Shown in pieces: positions 44,657 through 57,540 of a stretch of 64,000 nt of DNA. Each line of letters begins with the position of its first letter. The stretch's first letter is position 1. This stretch comes from Antitrichia curtipendula (Eukaryota; Streptophyta; Bryopsida; Hypnales; Leucodontaceae): contig OX579641.1 in the NCBI GenBank assembly GCA_951230915.1, positions 20,500,254 to 20,564,253 of the forward strand. The letters are read 5' to 3'. The translations under genes were made by a program, and so were the position numbers. The notes below the pieces were generated by a model that did not search any database, was not told where the DNA came from, and saw only the letters and a program-made list of their open reading frames with translations.

Positions 44657-47600
44657 ATGCTTAAGAAAGGTGAATCATCCAAATGTGATGGAAAAACTAC
44701 TATGCCATTTGCATGATTTATCGAGGCCTCTCACATTTTGACAAATGCACTAAATCTTTTATTATAGTAATTTATTACTATATCATGTGTCATGGTGGAT
44801 AAGAAATATTTTGAAAATAAATGCCAAAATTTTAAGGATATACTATTTTCTACTCCAAAAATGGTATGAATAAAAGACAAATCTTTTTATTTTTAGTCAC
44901 AACCTTGTTGCAATTTTGCGTCCAAAAGTTCATTAGCAACCGAACCAACTTTAGTTTTTTGCTTGTACTCCTCAGTACTCGTTCAAACTTCAAGGTTGCT
45001 ATGACCCTTGTTTGGTCAGAGTTGTGCTTGTTGTAAACTCTCGTAGTAGAAAAGCCTCTCTTCTCTCTAAATGCTTGGAAATATTTGCATTGTTAGGGCT
45101 ATAGTCTCTGCTTTCTTATACGCAATAAAAGCCAATGGCAAATTGTCGGGGTAGGATCAATATTAAATATAACTTCTTCTCGTCTATGGCCAACAATAGC
45201 TTTTTGTATACAACAAATAAATAATAGAAACAAGGGAAAGGAATAAGCCTTTAAAGCACAAGTATGCAATGATTACAAAGTTGGTCAACAAAGGGTCACA
45301 TAATGGCTTGGTGCAAGCAAGTGAAGGATTGTGAGTGCTTGTATAGTTACTACTTTGTTAGCAAAACTTACAACAATCAAAAAGTACAACAATGAGAACA
45401 ACTAAATTATGAACAAGAGAGTCTAATAATTTCCAATTCCAAAGGGGGCTCAAGAGACAATCCATCGAACTAAGTTGCAGAGATCAATCGATTTCAGTTG
45501 GAGTATACAAGTAGTCTGGGAGGAAGAAGCAAAGACTATGCAATTGAATTGGGTTGTAGGGTCAATGCAAGAAACACTTGTCCTATTTTTTTTTTGTCAC
45601 AAATTGAGTGATGTTATCATCCACCATAACTTTTGAAGTACAAGTCCAATGAACATGGAATTTTTATTGGAGATATCTAACTTGATGGTAATTAAATCCT
45701 TCATTTTTAAGAAATTTAAAAAAATCATTTTATATTTAAAAGTCAATTCTGTTAATTTGTCACACTCAAAATTTAGTGATTTTTACTACGTGAGACTAGT
45801 ATTACTAACAAAACTAAACTAAGTGAAGGGACTACATTAATGATATGAACATGAACAATACAAATACTACAAAGAAAGTTTTACAACAATTGTTAACCTT
45901 TCCATTAAATAATTAGAAACAACACACTTATAATTCTTTGTAACTTAAATCTCTCTCTTTCTATCTCCAATGTCCTTTTGAGAGCTTCTTACAAATTTAT
46001 GTTATAATTTTTGGTATTGGAATTGAGTCAATTTAACAAAATCAATGTCTTATTATGTAGTTATGTTGCCATCAATTGAATATTAGAGGAAGTAGATAAA
46101 AGACAAATCAATGATTCTTTGAAGTTAATCATTTTGAAATATTAGTTTCTTCAAATGACAATATTTTGATTTTTGAGCCAACACATTTTACGAAGTGCAA
46201 CTTAAAATGTGAATCCATAATTGTCCTAGTTTGTAATCTAAATATAGACCTTTATCAAGATGTATCATATATGTCACAATTTTTGGTGTCAAAGTTGTGC
46301 TAATTTAACTAAATTGACAATCTGCATCCCTATTATGGAAAGATTTCCAACCCTATGAGCTGTCATAGAAACATTTAGTACAATTTAATTACAAAGTTTT
46401 CCAACAAACTTCTTAGAAAACATGATTAAATTGACATTTTTATTACAGTGGCACAATTTTAGGTCCAAAAATTGTGGCATTCATATACATAAAGGTAGGG
46501 TTGTCTTGTCAAATGCATTCTGGTGCATATTTGTTTCATAATTAGAATATTTGTCAAACAATGTCATGTTGGACATGTGTCTAATATCCTAGGCATGGTT
46601 GTATAATATTTTTGGATATTTTTGGATATTCTAAGAATTGACTTAATAGATAGAGGCAAGCTCATGCCAACCTATCAAGTGAATGTTGAATTAGACAGAA
46701 TGTCATAGTGTATAGAAAGACAACCTTAATTAAAAATATAAAATATAGGACAATTGGACAAATATGTATTTATGATTTGAATACATGAGCTAGATGGTGG
46801 AAACATCTATGTTGAGTTAGCATTTTGCACATTGGGGATTCAATATGAGAATATTGTCAATTTTACAAAATTGAGATTATTAAATTTGTCAAGCAAAAAT
46901 GAAACGTAGAAATTGACTCATTTGATTGAACAAGATATTTTCTAGACAAATGAAGACAATACAAATCAAAAGTTCCTTAGTTGATAACTTCTCAATGCAT
47001 GCACGTTAGCTATCTTTGGCTAGAGACATCTAGAACCTAGTGCCTATAGTGCCATTGTTTTGTTTCGTAGTTGTTGTATCTTGTGGCTTTGCTTCAAGAT
47101 TCCTTCATTTACTTACTTTTCGGATGATTGTTGTGTACACAATTGTTTAGATGTATGCTTAATTGCTGCCTTTGTATGTGAATAGAAAGAAAAAAATACT
47201 CCCAATCATACATGCACATGATTAACATCTATTTGTAGCCATGTCAAAGATGATAATCAACTAGGTTCGATTCTCTTCATCATCTTGCAAGTCTTTGTGT
47301 CACTTTTTGACACTTCTCAAGGTGCAATGTCCAACCCTAGATGAATTGATTCCTAATTTATGCCAACTTGTGAAAGGTTGGTAAGTCCTTACTTCTCTTC
47401 TTGTCTATTTTACAATAGTTTGGGGAATAACAAGCCCCTTATTATTGACTATGCTCAAGTTAAATATAGTTTAGCTTAAATATTCTTTATTATATATTCT
47501 TTTTTAGACAATTCTACAAAATATTTTGCTCAATCATAGATACTTGAACAAAACAAATGTGCTAACATTATTGTTTGGAGCCTTGAGCTTTAGTCACAAG

Positions 47601-50350
47601 CACCTATTAGTAATATTAGTTTTGACATTTTTTTGATATACTTAATTTTTTTCATTAGTTAAAATGACAATGGATAAATATAACATAGATGAAGCTTACA
47701 ATCTCAAGAAGAAAGTGAGACATGGAAACCAAAAAAAGCCCTAATGTATTTGCAATGTTCTTTAGAATGATATATATCTTAAGACTCAAATATTTGTTCA
47801 TGTAACATTATAGAATGTTGCATGTGACCATGTAGGGTAAGTTTTCTACAACATATTGGTGTCATCTTAGTAAAGCAAAAACTATAAAACATGCTCCCTT
47901 TTAGCCACTGAATGTAAGGTTCTCAAGAAAGTTCCTTCTTACTTATATAATAATGCTATGTAAAAAGTTCCAATTGACTTTTTGAAATTGTTTCATTTAT
48001 AACATATTTAATATATTTCTTGCAATGAATCCAAAAAACATTGGAGGGTAGTCTCAAAGAAGATGCATATTGAAACGCCATTTTGAAGAGGCTTCAAGAA
48101 TAATACGTGATCTTGTAAATCATTGCATAATGGAGTAGTTCATGCAGTTTTTATAATACTCTTTATTCTTTTATAGCTTTAGTAATGTAAATAAACAAAC
48201 CAGGTATATTTATTGACTCTGAACCTAGGTTATGTAGATGAGGATTCTTTTGAGATATTTTTGTGAAGGTGATTTGAATTGATTTGTATGGATAAAATGC
48301 ATGTTTAATACCTACTTCAGATGATTATTATTTATAGGTCTACTACAAAGTAAAAACACTTGAACAATATATGAGTGCCATGACTGCCATCACTTTAAAG
48401 TATTTGGATTATGTCATTCATAACCAAAACAATCATTGCATGATCTATATTACAAGAAGTATGTCAGATTTCCATGGTTGCACTGGGCCTAAGGCTTTTG
48501 AGGATTTGGAAGACATCATCATCAATCTAATACACAATATAAAGGATAAACTCAAATCTCACTAGTTTCAAATATTTTTCAAATCATTTTTGGATTGAAT
48601 GACATTATTTTCATTAATTAGAATTTCTTGTTCATTGTTGCCAAACTGATTATTATTTCAACTCTATCCATTCTATGTAGAATCAAAATTAGTGTTTTAT
48701 TATATGTCTATTCTATTTTTTTTTTCATTATAGAAATTATTGTATTCCTATCAATATTGAGATATCTCCTTGGTGTAAATTATAATGTTGAAATAAACAT
48801 ATTTTTGATCTTATGGAAGTTGTGTATGTTTCAAGTATTGAATAACAATTTACACTCATCACTAGTAAAGGCATCCACAGTGTCAATTGAATACCTAAAA
48901 TCAAAGCCTCTATGAGTTCTTTGAACCTTCTCTAAGTTTATTATTATTTTCAATTACTATGTATTAGGTGGCAATGAATCCATAGACTTTTAGAATAGAA
49001 GCTAGAGAGACTCAAGATTGTTATTGGATATATTTAAAATTTTAAATGCTACTTTTGAAGATTTCAAGAACATTTAGGCTTTACATCCATTTGAATGAAT
49101 ATTATAGATAAAAAAAACTTCAATCTTTGTCTCAACCAAATAAATTTGCAACATGCTTAATTGTGTACTTCCTGGTGGCTAGTCACTTAATTTGGAAGAA
49201 GCGTAACCAATATGATAAAATTATAATCTCAATGTTGCATGTATTTATTAAGTTGGCAATTATGTAGTAGATTTAAAACATTGATGTATTATATTGTTAA
49301 TTTTTTTTGTGAATACTAAATTAACAAGATCAATTGCTGAAATTTTGTCACTGATGTTAGATAAACTGATAACTTCATTGTAGACCTCAAATATGTTCAT
49401 GATTCACAAATGATATCTTCATTTTAGAATTGAATCAAACAAAGTGAATGATTCTATAATCTTTATTCTATTTTTGTATGTATTATTACTCATGATTAAA
49501 TGTTCTTTAATTTGATTGATTAACTTCTATGTGCAAGTTTTGAGTTTCCTTAAAAGAAATGGTATAGAACACAAAATCCCCCAAAAGAACTTTGGTCGTG
49601 TAGATATTATTGTATACAAAGAATAGAACATTATAATGTAATTTGCCTTGGATTTTGTCTTAAGCTACACATTTTTTAGTTCAATATCATGTTTCTAAAG
49701 TCTACATGACAGTAGAAAGGAAGCTGAGATAAATTGTTACTATTGACTTTGTAAATCTTCACTTTTCTATACAAGCTAGATCTCAAGTACTAAACTAAAT
49801 TGCCTTTGGAATTTCATATATTTCAATATTGAATGTTTCCATTGAGATGATTGACATCCAAGAATCTTTTGACTAATGTGGAATGCCGAAATCTTATCAA
49901 ACCAATTTAGTCATTGAGCTTCTAAAGTGTTTTTATTTGAAAAAAACTCTCTTTGGTCTTTGGTCACATCATTCTTTGTATTGCTTTGGTTTGGATCTAC
50001 AAGAATTTCGATCTACAACACTATTTTTAAATTCTTATTTTTGTCTCATGATTACTATCAAGGTTGTCTTGTTGGATGCATATTTGAATTTTGGTGAATA
50101 GTTGGACGAGTAACATTGCATGTCTAATGGACAATGTGTCAAATAATCCTGTCCATAAGCTTCAAACAGAAATTTGGGTTTTATCCCATGGTAAAACAAA
50201 TTTGACCTATGTTTGACTATCAGAACCGCGTCAGTTTAGGCAATTGCAGGTGGGATGCCTATAGGTGCAATTGGGGTGATTACGGATTCTGGAATTAGAA
50301 CAATTGCAAGTTCAGGGGCGACCTTGGATGTAGGGGCGACCTCGGATTGG
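44657..50350. other. AT-rich gene-poor stretch
   Basis: No gene, RNA gene or complete element recognised. Open frames of 60-95 codons (48371-48565, 48628-48915, 49883-50101) are AT-driven with no known domain. At about 45630 and, outside this stretch, 60240 the phrase CATAACTTTTG followed by a TCCAA word occurs; it is typical of family A interiors. Confidence 0.4.
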
Positions 50351-50354
50351 CGAC

Positions 50355-51233
50355 TTTTTTGTTGCATTTTTCAAAAAACACTCAAAACTGCCATTTCTAG
50401 GGCAAAGAGCAAAAACTTTTTAAATGGTTTTTTTTTGCATATGTAAATAGTATGAGAATGTGAGGAACAAATATTAGACATTTTTACTTCGTAGATTGCA
50501 AGATAAATGCATTCAAAGTGAAGAAATTATGTGGTTTTTGGCACAATGGAAATCTAGTTTAAAAGACTTCAAATCTTCTTTACTTAAAAATTTTGCACTA
50601 TAGATCTTGAATTTAAAAAATTCATCATTCAAAATTGAGTTGAAATATAGAAAAAAGAAAAATTAAGAAAATAATGTGGTTTTTATTCCTTAAAAAATTG
50701 TTAAGTAGAAGAAGATACATCATGTCATGAAAAAATAAACCATTAATAGCTCTAAGATGGAATTTAAATACACTAATCTCAATGGTGAGATTATTTTAAC
50801 AATCAAACTTAATTCTATGGAACTATTTATTTTAAAATTGAGCCCATAAACGAATTCTGTATCTAATTTTTTCAAAAGAATTTTATGATTACCTACAAAA
50901 CAAGATGCACCATAACCTCTTCACATCATAAATCCAAATTAAATGAATAAAATACTTTTGTATAGAAAAAAATACAATCTCTGAGGAAAAAAAATTAATT
51001 CTTATTTCAAGTTTTTGGAGATTTGTTTTGCTTGCCTAATTCAGATCTAGGCTTATTGTGGTATAACTTTTGCACCTAGGCACCAATTAAAATGAATATT
51101 ACACTCCTAGAAAGCTAGTAAGTTTTTCTATCTTATGAAAAAGTTTCAAAATAATTCTTAAATAATTGGCCTTATAGGAACTTGTCCAAAATTCATTTGC
51201 CCCTTGTGGAGACAATAAGACTTTAGGGGTTAA
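50355..51233 (+). mobile_element. TTAA family A element, left end missing
   Basis: The right end CTTTAGGGG followed by TTAA (51230-51233) is intact. On the left the family interior begins at about 50355 (AAAAAACACTCAAAACTGCC), but terminus and TTAA are replaced by unrelated GC-richer DNA. Non-coding. Confidence 0.7.
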
Positions 51234-51239
51234 CATCCA

Positions 51240-53040
51240 CTGGAGTATTATTATTTATCAAGAAAATTTTAAAATATTTAGAAATGAATGAATATTTGTG
51301 TAAAAACATTCCCAATTAATTTTTTCTATTTTCTAGGCATCATGGTATTTATATATTATTTACCACCTTCATCTAAAATTTAAAAATTAGAAGGAAGAGA
51401 TTTAAATTAGAACTTTCCCTTTTGATTTGTGTAAACCTCTAAAAGTCATTGTACTGGTGTATTATTGATGAAGTGGATTTAAAAATAAAAAATAAAAAAT
51501 GGATCTTTTAGTAAGAACTTTTCCATTTGAGTTTCACTATTCTCCAAGCATCATCAATTCATCATACTCTTGTATTATTTACCACCTTGGTCTCAAACTC
51601 AAAAATTAGAAGGAAGAGATTTAAATTATAAATTCACCTCATAGTGTATGCAAATGTCAAAGAATCATTCTAATGGTGTATATTTTACCAAGTGAATGTT
51701 GAAGTACAGAATAATGGATGATTGGAGATTTTAGTAAGAATTTTTCCATTTGATTTTCTCTATTTTCTAAGCATCATCGTACTCATATACTATTTATTGC
51801 CTTGATCTCAAACTTAAAATTTAAAAGTTCAAAGAGATTTAAATTAGAACTTCTCTATCTAATTGTACAAATGTCAAAGATAGACAATGGTCAGCTTGGG
51901 GTACCCAAAAACGTTGTTTCAACTACAATGTCAGTCCATCAAATGACTTCATCTTTTAAATATAAGAAAGTATGATTTTACAAAATGTGGTTTTAGCTGC
52001 CTACATTTGTAATGTATCAAGAAAAAAAAATTCATCACAATCAAAGAATTTTAAGAAATTTCAATGAATTTTTTAGTGAAAAAGTAAGTGTTGTTCCAAA
52101 CATCTAGAATCCTCAAAAAGAAGCATTTGGAATATTAAATAATTTTATTTTAATATCATTTTTGGATGTGATCTACATTTAGTGGTCCAATGCATAAAAT
52201 AATTAATTTTGGTAATAAAATTTTAATAAAGTGTGCACTTTGATGCGTGCAAATCCCAAAATTTAGCGGTTCTTCTCACCTCTATGAAAAAATCCAAAAT
52301 TTTAATTAAAAAAATAAAAATTCATTAGGAATATACACCTTGATCCTGTTGAGGTGCAAAAAAAATTTTATTTTTAATTTTAGGATCTTTCTACTTGATC
52401 AAAATGAACAAATTAGACAAACTTTTGAGGTTTTAAACAAAAATAACCTAATTATCGTGTCCAAAGAGGGATACCCCAAGCCTACTATAGCCTAGATTCA
52501 TTTTATTAATGTATTATTTATCAAGTAGATTTTAAAATAAAAAATAAAAAGGAAGACATTGTAAATAAAACTTTTATATCCATTTTGGCAACTTTCAAAT
52601 AAAATCATGTCACCAAGATATTGTTGAATTTAAAATGATGTGCAATGGTCTAATGGGGGAGATTTGGGAAAGCCCTCTCCTATTTTATTAAATTTATCTT
52701 CCACCAATCATCTTATTCATGCACTAATTATCATGTTTGGCTCAAACTTAAAAATAAGAGGGAAAACATTCATTTGTAAATAAAACTTTCATTTCCGTTT
52801 TGGCAACTTCTAAATAAAATCATGCCACTGATATATTGTTTATGAAGTTGAATTAAAACCGATGTGCAATGTTCTATTGGAAGGAAAGCCCTTGCCTATT
52901 TTATTTAATTTTCCCTCCACCAATCATCTCAATCATGCACCAATTACCATGTTTGGTTCAAAATTAAAAATAAGAAGGAAGACACTGTGAACAAAACTTT
53001 CCCTTTCCATATTGTCAATCATCTTACACAATGCTAAAGC
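51240..53040. repeat. Diverged tandem repeat, units of about 210-260 bp
   Basis: A unit containing CAAGCATCATC..CTATTTAC.ACCTT..TCTCAAACTTAAAAATTAGAAGGAAGA.ATTTAAAT recurs from about 51335, 51545 and 51765. Related text recurs at 52540-52790 and 52790-53010 (AAAATAAGA.GGAAGAC, GGCAACTT.TAAATAAAATCATG, CCACCAATCATCT). A non-repeating insert lies between about 51880 and 52490. No gene. Confidence 0.65.
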
Positions 53041-53369
53041 AAATTACTTAAAAAAAGATTTAAAATATAATTGAATATGACATCTAATGAAATATTTAGA
53101 ATGGAATCTTTGGTCATATTTGAATAGTTCAAAAAACATTAATACAATATTTTAGAATTAAAAAATAACAATGAAATATGAAATATGAAAAAGATTGTAC
53201 ATAATTATGTAAGTGACTTTTTCATAAATACACACAACTTGGAATACATAATTTTGGCATGGCATACAAATATGATGTATGGGTTTAGGATTTAGGAGAC
53301 CTGGGTAGCGGGGTGGGTGGGAGGGACATCCCTATGCATGGCTTTTCCTATAAATGTTCAAACTATAAA

Positions 53370-54570
53370 TTTTACATGACTAATAATTTTCAAACAATGA
53401 TCAATAAGAAAGGCACTTTCCAAGTTTAAGTCCATCAGATCAACCTAGCTATAAAATTTATAAGGAAATCATAGAATAAACATGAATACTGATCTCCAAA
53501 TTTTAATTAATAAGATAGGTACTACCAAAGAACCCCCCATCAAATCATGGCTTTTTTCAAAACAAAAAGCCATAGGTAAATAATCTCCAAACTTTTGTTG
53601 ATAAATTACACTTCTTGATCAACAAACATCCCAAAGAAATTATAGACATAATAGTATAAATAATTTTCAAATTGTATTTGAAAATATAAGTACTATTTCA
53701 GTTAAACCTATAGGTCAATAGAGCCATAAGATAAATAAAGAAATCATAAAGAATCTATGACTATTGATTTTCAATTGATAAAATAGACATTTACAAAGTA
53801 AAGCTATCAAATCTTAAAGGCCTCTAAAAGTCTCATAAATATAAATGATTTTCAAATAATTGACAAAATGGTTACTTCACAAATTTAAACCACCATATCA
53901 ATAAAGCTATAAAAAATCCAAAAGAAATCATAGTTATAACAAAACTTATAATTCCAAATTCTACTTCGTAAATTAGGCACTACCTAAGTACAGCCAGAGC
54001 TTATCTAAAGAAATTGATCATAGATAAAAGAAAACTAACGATTTCTAGAGCTTATGATAAGATAGATTCTATCAACTATCAAATCAATAATGACCTTTAA
54101 AATTTCCAAGAATTCACAAACTAATAAATTTTCTACCTTTATTGATCATGTAGGAACTTTTTCTCAAGTTAGACCAACCAATTAATAAGGTTCTAAATAC
54201 TCAAGGAAATCATATACATCATAGTACAAATAACTTTCATATGAGAGTTGATAATTAAGATAGATACTATCCAAGTGAAGCCATCAAATCAACTGAGCCA
54301 AAAATTTTAATCAAGAAAATCATAGGTTAAACATGACAAATGAATCCCAAATTGTATTTGATAAGATAGGTCCTCCGAAAGTCAAGCTACCAAATCACCA
54401 AGGCTCTTAAAATCTCAAATAAAATAAAATATAGACTGCAAAGTTCCACCTAAATTGATAACATTGGTACTTTCATAAGTAAAACCAAATCAATAAGGTA
54501 TTTAGAAATTTATCTAAGGAAATTATAGACCCAACAATACTAATAGCTTTCAATAAAACTGGCATATCTT
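53370..54570. repeat. Old tandem array, unit about 85-100 bp
   Basis: Around a dozen degenerate units share the order AAATCATAGA..TAA, then TAATTTTCAAATT.TA.TTGATAA, then ATAGGTACTA.C.AAGT, then AGCCATCAAATCAA. Examples begin near 53480, 53570, 53650, 53750, 53845, 53940 and 54200-54480. Strongly diverged, non-coding. Confidence 0.6.
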
Positions 54571-55373
54571 AAGTAGCACCAATAAAGTATTATATTATAT
54601 TAGAGTCAACACATCCTCTACAATACTTCAAAGAAGTATTTCTTACTAAACCAAATAAGGATTATAACAAGATCCTTACAAAGAAGAAATTCCAAAAAGT
54701 CAAGTAACTAAGAGTTTAAAACATCAAGCCAATAATTTAAACCAACATACAGCATGATTTAGTATCCCATAAAATATTTGTCATAGTCTTTGAAATAAGT
54801 TCTCAAGGTGAATTTACTAAAGAAGTTGTGAACTTCACCTGCATCCATTTAATCCAGTAAACATGCAATTAGTTAAAGTTGCATATGCAAGGTGTCTACA
54901 ATTCATAGCAACATGTCATTGCAATTACAATAGGAAAATCACTCATCAACATAATATTTCATAAAAGAAAGCTGACCAACAAAAAATAGTCCAACAAATT
55001 GTGAGTATATAAAACTTGTGAAGACGCCATCCTTCCTCACACAAGCAGTCACTTCTCCAAAAATCCTTGTAACAATCAGTTCACCAATTACAATGAAGGT
55101 GTAAGAGGCTGAGGCAAGGTTACATCTAAACCTTTATACTATTTCCATGCCTTGAGAACCAAGAAAAGAACTCATTGGGAACTAAGGTAGATAGCTTAGG
55201 AAACCACAGAAAACACCTTGGGCTCCAAGAATCCCTAATTTTAGAACAAGAAATATGCCTTAGGTATCAAAAAAAGAGTCAAGTCAAACCCTCATCTTCC
55301 ATAAGGCCCTCCAAAAATTGTTTATAGGTCCAGGTATCTATTATGCATAGTCAAACAAGGACCATGTGCATAT
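54571..55373. other. Intergenic stretch
   Basis: No gene recognised; ordinary AT-rich sequence between the tandem array and the CACTA element. Confidence 0.4.
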
Positions 55374-55650
55374 AGACACTAGTAAAAAATCTGTGACTAA
55401 ATCAACAAAAAATGAACAAGAAAGTGTTGATTCGGTCTGTTAGTTTCATGTTGATTTGGACGTGTTGACTTGGATACTATTTAACAAAGACTTGTTAAAT
55501 TTTTTGTTGATTTGGTCAAGTATAAAAAGGAAAAAAAGAATACATATTTGAATTGTCTAGTTACATGGTGCCACGTGGCACTACCACCTAGGCATATTAA
55601 ATGCCACATGAGCAAGCCACCTAGGCGGTCCGCCATACGGGTGCCTGAGG

Positions 55651-55714
55651 ACATGGGGGTTTGAACCCCCAACCTCCCAAATGAGAGGCCATAAACTTGG
55701 CCACTATACCATGC
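55651..55714 (-). other. tRNA-like (possible SINE head) segment inside the CACTA element
   Basis: On the minus strand a box A-like word (TAGTGGCCAAGTTTATGG) is followed about 30 nt later by a box B-like word (GGTTCAAACCC) inside a GC stem. The acceptor stem is not convincing and the anticodon loop is off length, so it is a tRNA-derived relic rather than a tRNA gene. Confidence 0.5.
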
Positions 55715-55795
55715 ACAAATCCACTTGACTATATAAGGAGTACAAATTTATTAGTACAATTTTTGCAATTTGTTTTTCAATTATTTTGTTAATTT

Positions 55796-56141
55796 AGCGG
55801 ACTTCAGAGGCCGTTTTGGCATAGTAAAACAACTTTTTTCAAAAAACTTTGAACTTAGAAAAGTTGTAAATGAATCTACCTTTCATCTCCAAAAATCCGT
55901 CTGCAATTTCAAGTCTCCAATAAAAAGTTGTGGACAAAATTCAGAGAGGATGTTTGAAAATGACAAAGAAAAAGTTGATTCCAACCCCTCTCTAAATTTT
56001 GTCCATAACTTTTGATTGGAGAGTTGAAATTGCAAATGTATTCTTGGAGATGGAAGGTAGATTCATTTTACAACTTTTCTTAGTTCAAAGTTTTTTGAAA
56101 AAAATTGTTTTACTATGCCAAAACGGCCTCTGAAGTCTGCT
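55796..56141. repeat. Large foldback (hairpin) inside the CACTA element
   Basis: AGCGGACTTCAGAGGCCGTT at the start is inverted at the end as AACGGCCTCTGAAGTCTGCT, and pairing continues almost to the centre near 55968, giving arms of about 165 bp with modest divergence. Confidence 0.8.
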
Positions 56142-56636
56142 GATTTTAAAGAACACCGAATTGTGAATGATTAAGTTTTGAAAAAAAATTCAATTGTACA
56201 TAGAATTTAAACCATGGTCATTTAAACATTGTCCAAATGTTGAAAATGTACTTGAAACCTCTTTAAGTCAAAATGAACAAATAACTGTTGATCTTTTTGT
56301 TGACTTGGACATTGTACTATTCGAATCAACAAAAGTTTGGTGACCATTTTGTTAACTTGTGCCGAATCAACTAAAAACTGTGAAAACAGTCGATATAGTA
56401 TCCAAATCAACAAAAACTTGGTGATTTTTTGTTGATTTGGATATCATTTTCTAATAGTGAGACTCCATTAAATTCCAAATCATAGCCACCATCCATGAAA
56501 ATGGAATGGTACAGACATGTGATGACCCAACCATGTCACTTTTTGACTATTAATTATGTAGGAACAGTCATATTAACTTCTAAGACCAGAATAGCCATTT
56601 ATGTGGTGAGAAATAATTTATATCCTACTGGTGTAG

Positions 56637-57540
56637 TTAACCCCTAAAATTACATGACTATGTTTTCACCAGAAACGTTCCAAAACTGCCATTTCTAATA
56701 CAAGTACAAAATTTTTGAAAAAATATATTTTTTGACACATGTAACTGTAGGATCTTGTAATATACTGACTTGAGAACATGTGGTAAAAATTCCAAAAATT
56801 TACACTATATGGATTGCAAGATATAAGCATTCAAATTCACTAAAATTATTTTTTTGGCCTTGCAAAAAATAGGGCAGCTGCACTTCACAAGCTCACTTTT
56901 CTATGAAAAAATATCAAAAATAGTAGTGCTTTTTTGAAATCATTTTCCTATACAAGTTCGCTACATGCTTAAGAAATTTCACATTATTTGGAATTGCACA
57001 ACATATAGGAAAAAAATAGTAAGTAGAAAGAAGTAGAGAATGACTCAAAATACAAAATTGTTAAGAATTTGATTATGGAATTGAAAAATGCCAATCTACA
57101 TCCTATGGTTTAGGTTTATTTCCAAAAATATTGAAAATTGAATAAGATAAAGGACTTCAAAGTTTGTTTTAGAGTAGAGAATCCATAACTACGTGCAAAC
57201 TAAAACTCCTCATAACTTTTGACTCATTGGTCAAAATGGAATGATTCAAAGCTTTACACATATATATAACTCTAGAAAATCAATTTAAAATTTTTGTTTC
57301 TGAAAAAAAAGATTTTTTTTTATTTGCCCGGACTGCCCAATCGAGGAAAAAAGTAACATATTAGGCCATAACTTTTGACTTGTATTTCCAAATGTCATAA
57401 AATTTAGTGCGTCTGAAAGATATTCCTTGCGCACAACTTCTATTAAAATTTCAGCCCCAAAAGTGCAAATCTCTAGTCATAGGTACTTGCCCAAAATTTT
57501 TACACGGCCAAAAAATGCATGCTGGTCCTTTAGGGGTTAA
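56637..57540 (+). mobile_element. TTAA family A element
   Basis: TTAA at 56637-56640 and 57537-57540 enclose 896 bp with ends CCCCTAAAATTACATGACTA and TGGTCCTTTAGGGG. Closest relative in the window is the decayed copy at 5691-6528. Non-coding. Confidence 0.88.

Larger units (their letters stand above)
55374..56462. mobile_element. Non-autonomous CACTA element
   Basis: CACTAGTAAAAAATC at 55377 and, inverted, CACTATTAGAAAATG ending at 56459, with a 3-bp duplication AGA (55374-55376 and 56460-56462): the CACTA (En/Spm) hallmark. 1083 bp, no transposase. Subterminal regions repeat AAATCAACAAAAA / TTTTTGTTGATTTGG in both orientations, as transposase-binding subterminal repeats do. It carries a tRNA-like segment and a large hairpin inside. 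Confidence 0.9.

Noticed and set aside
55651..55714. Functional tRNA gene
   Set aside because: Box A and B words exist, but acceptor stem pairing and anticodon loop length are wrong.
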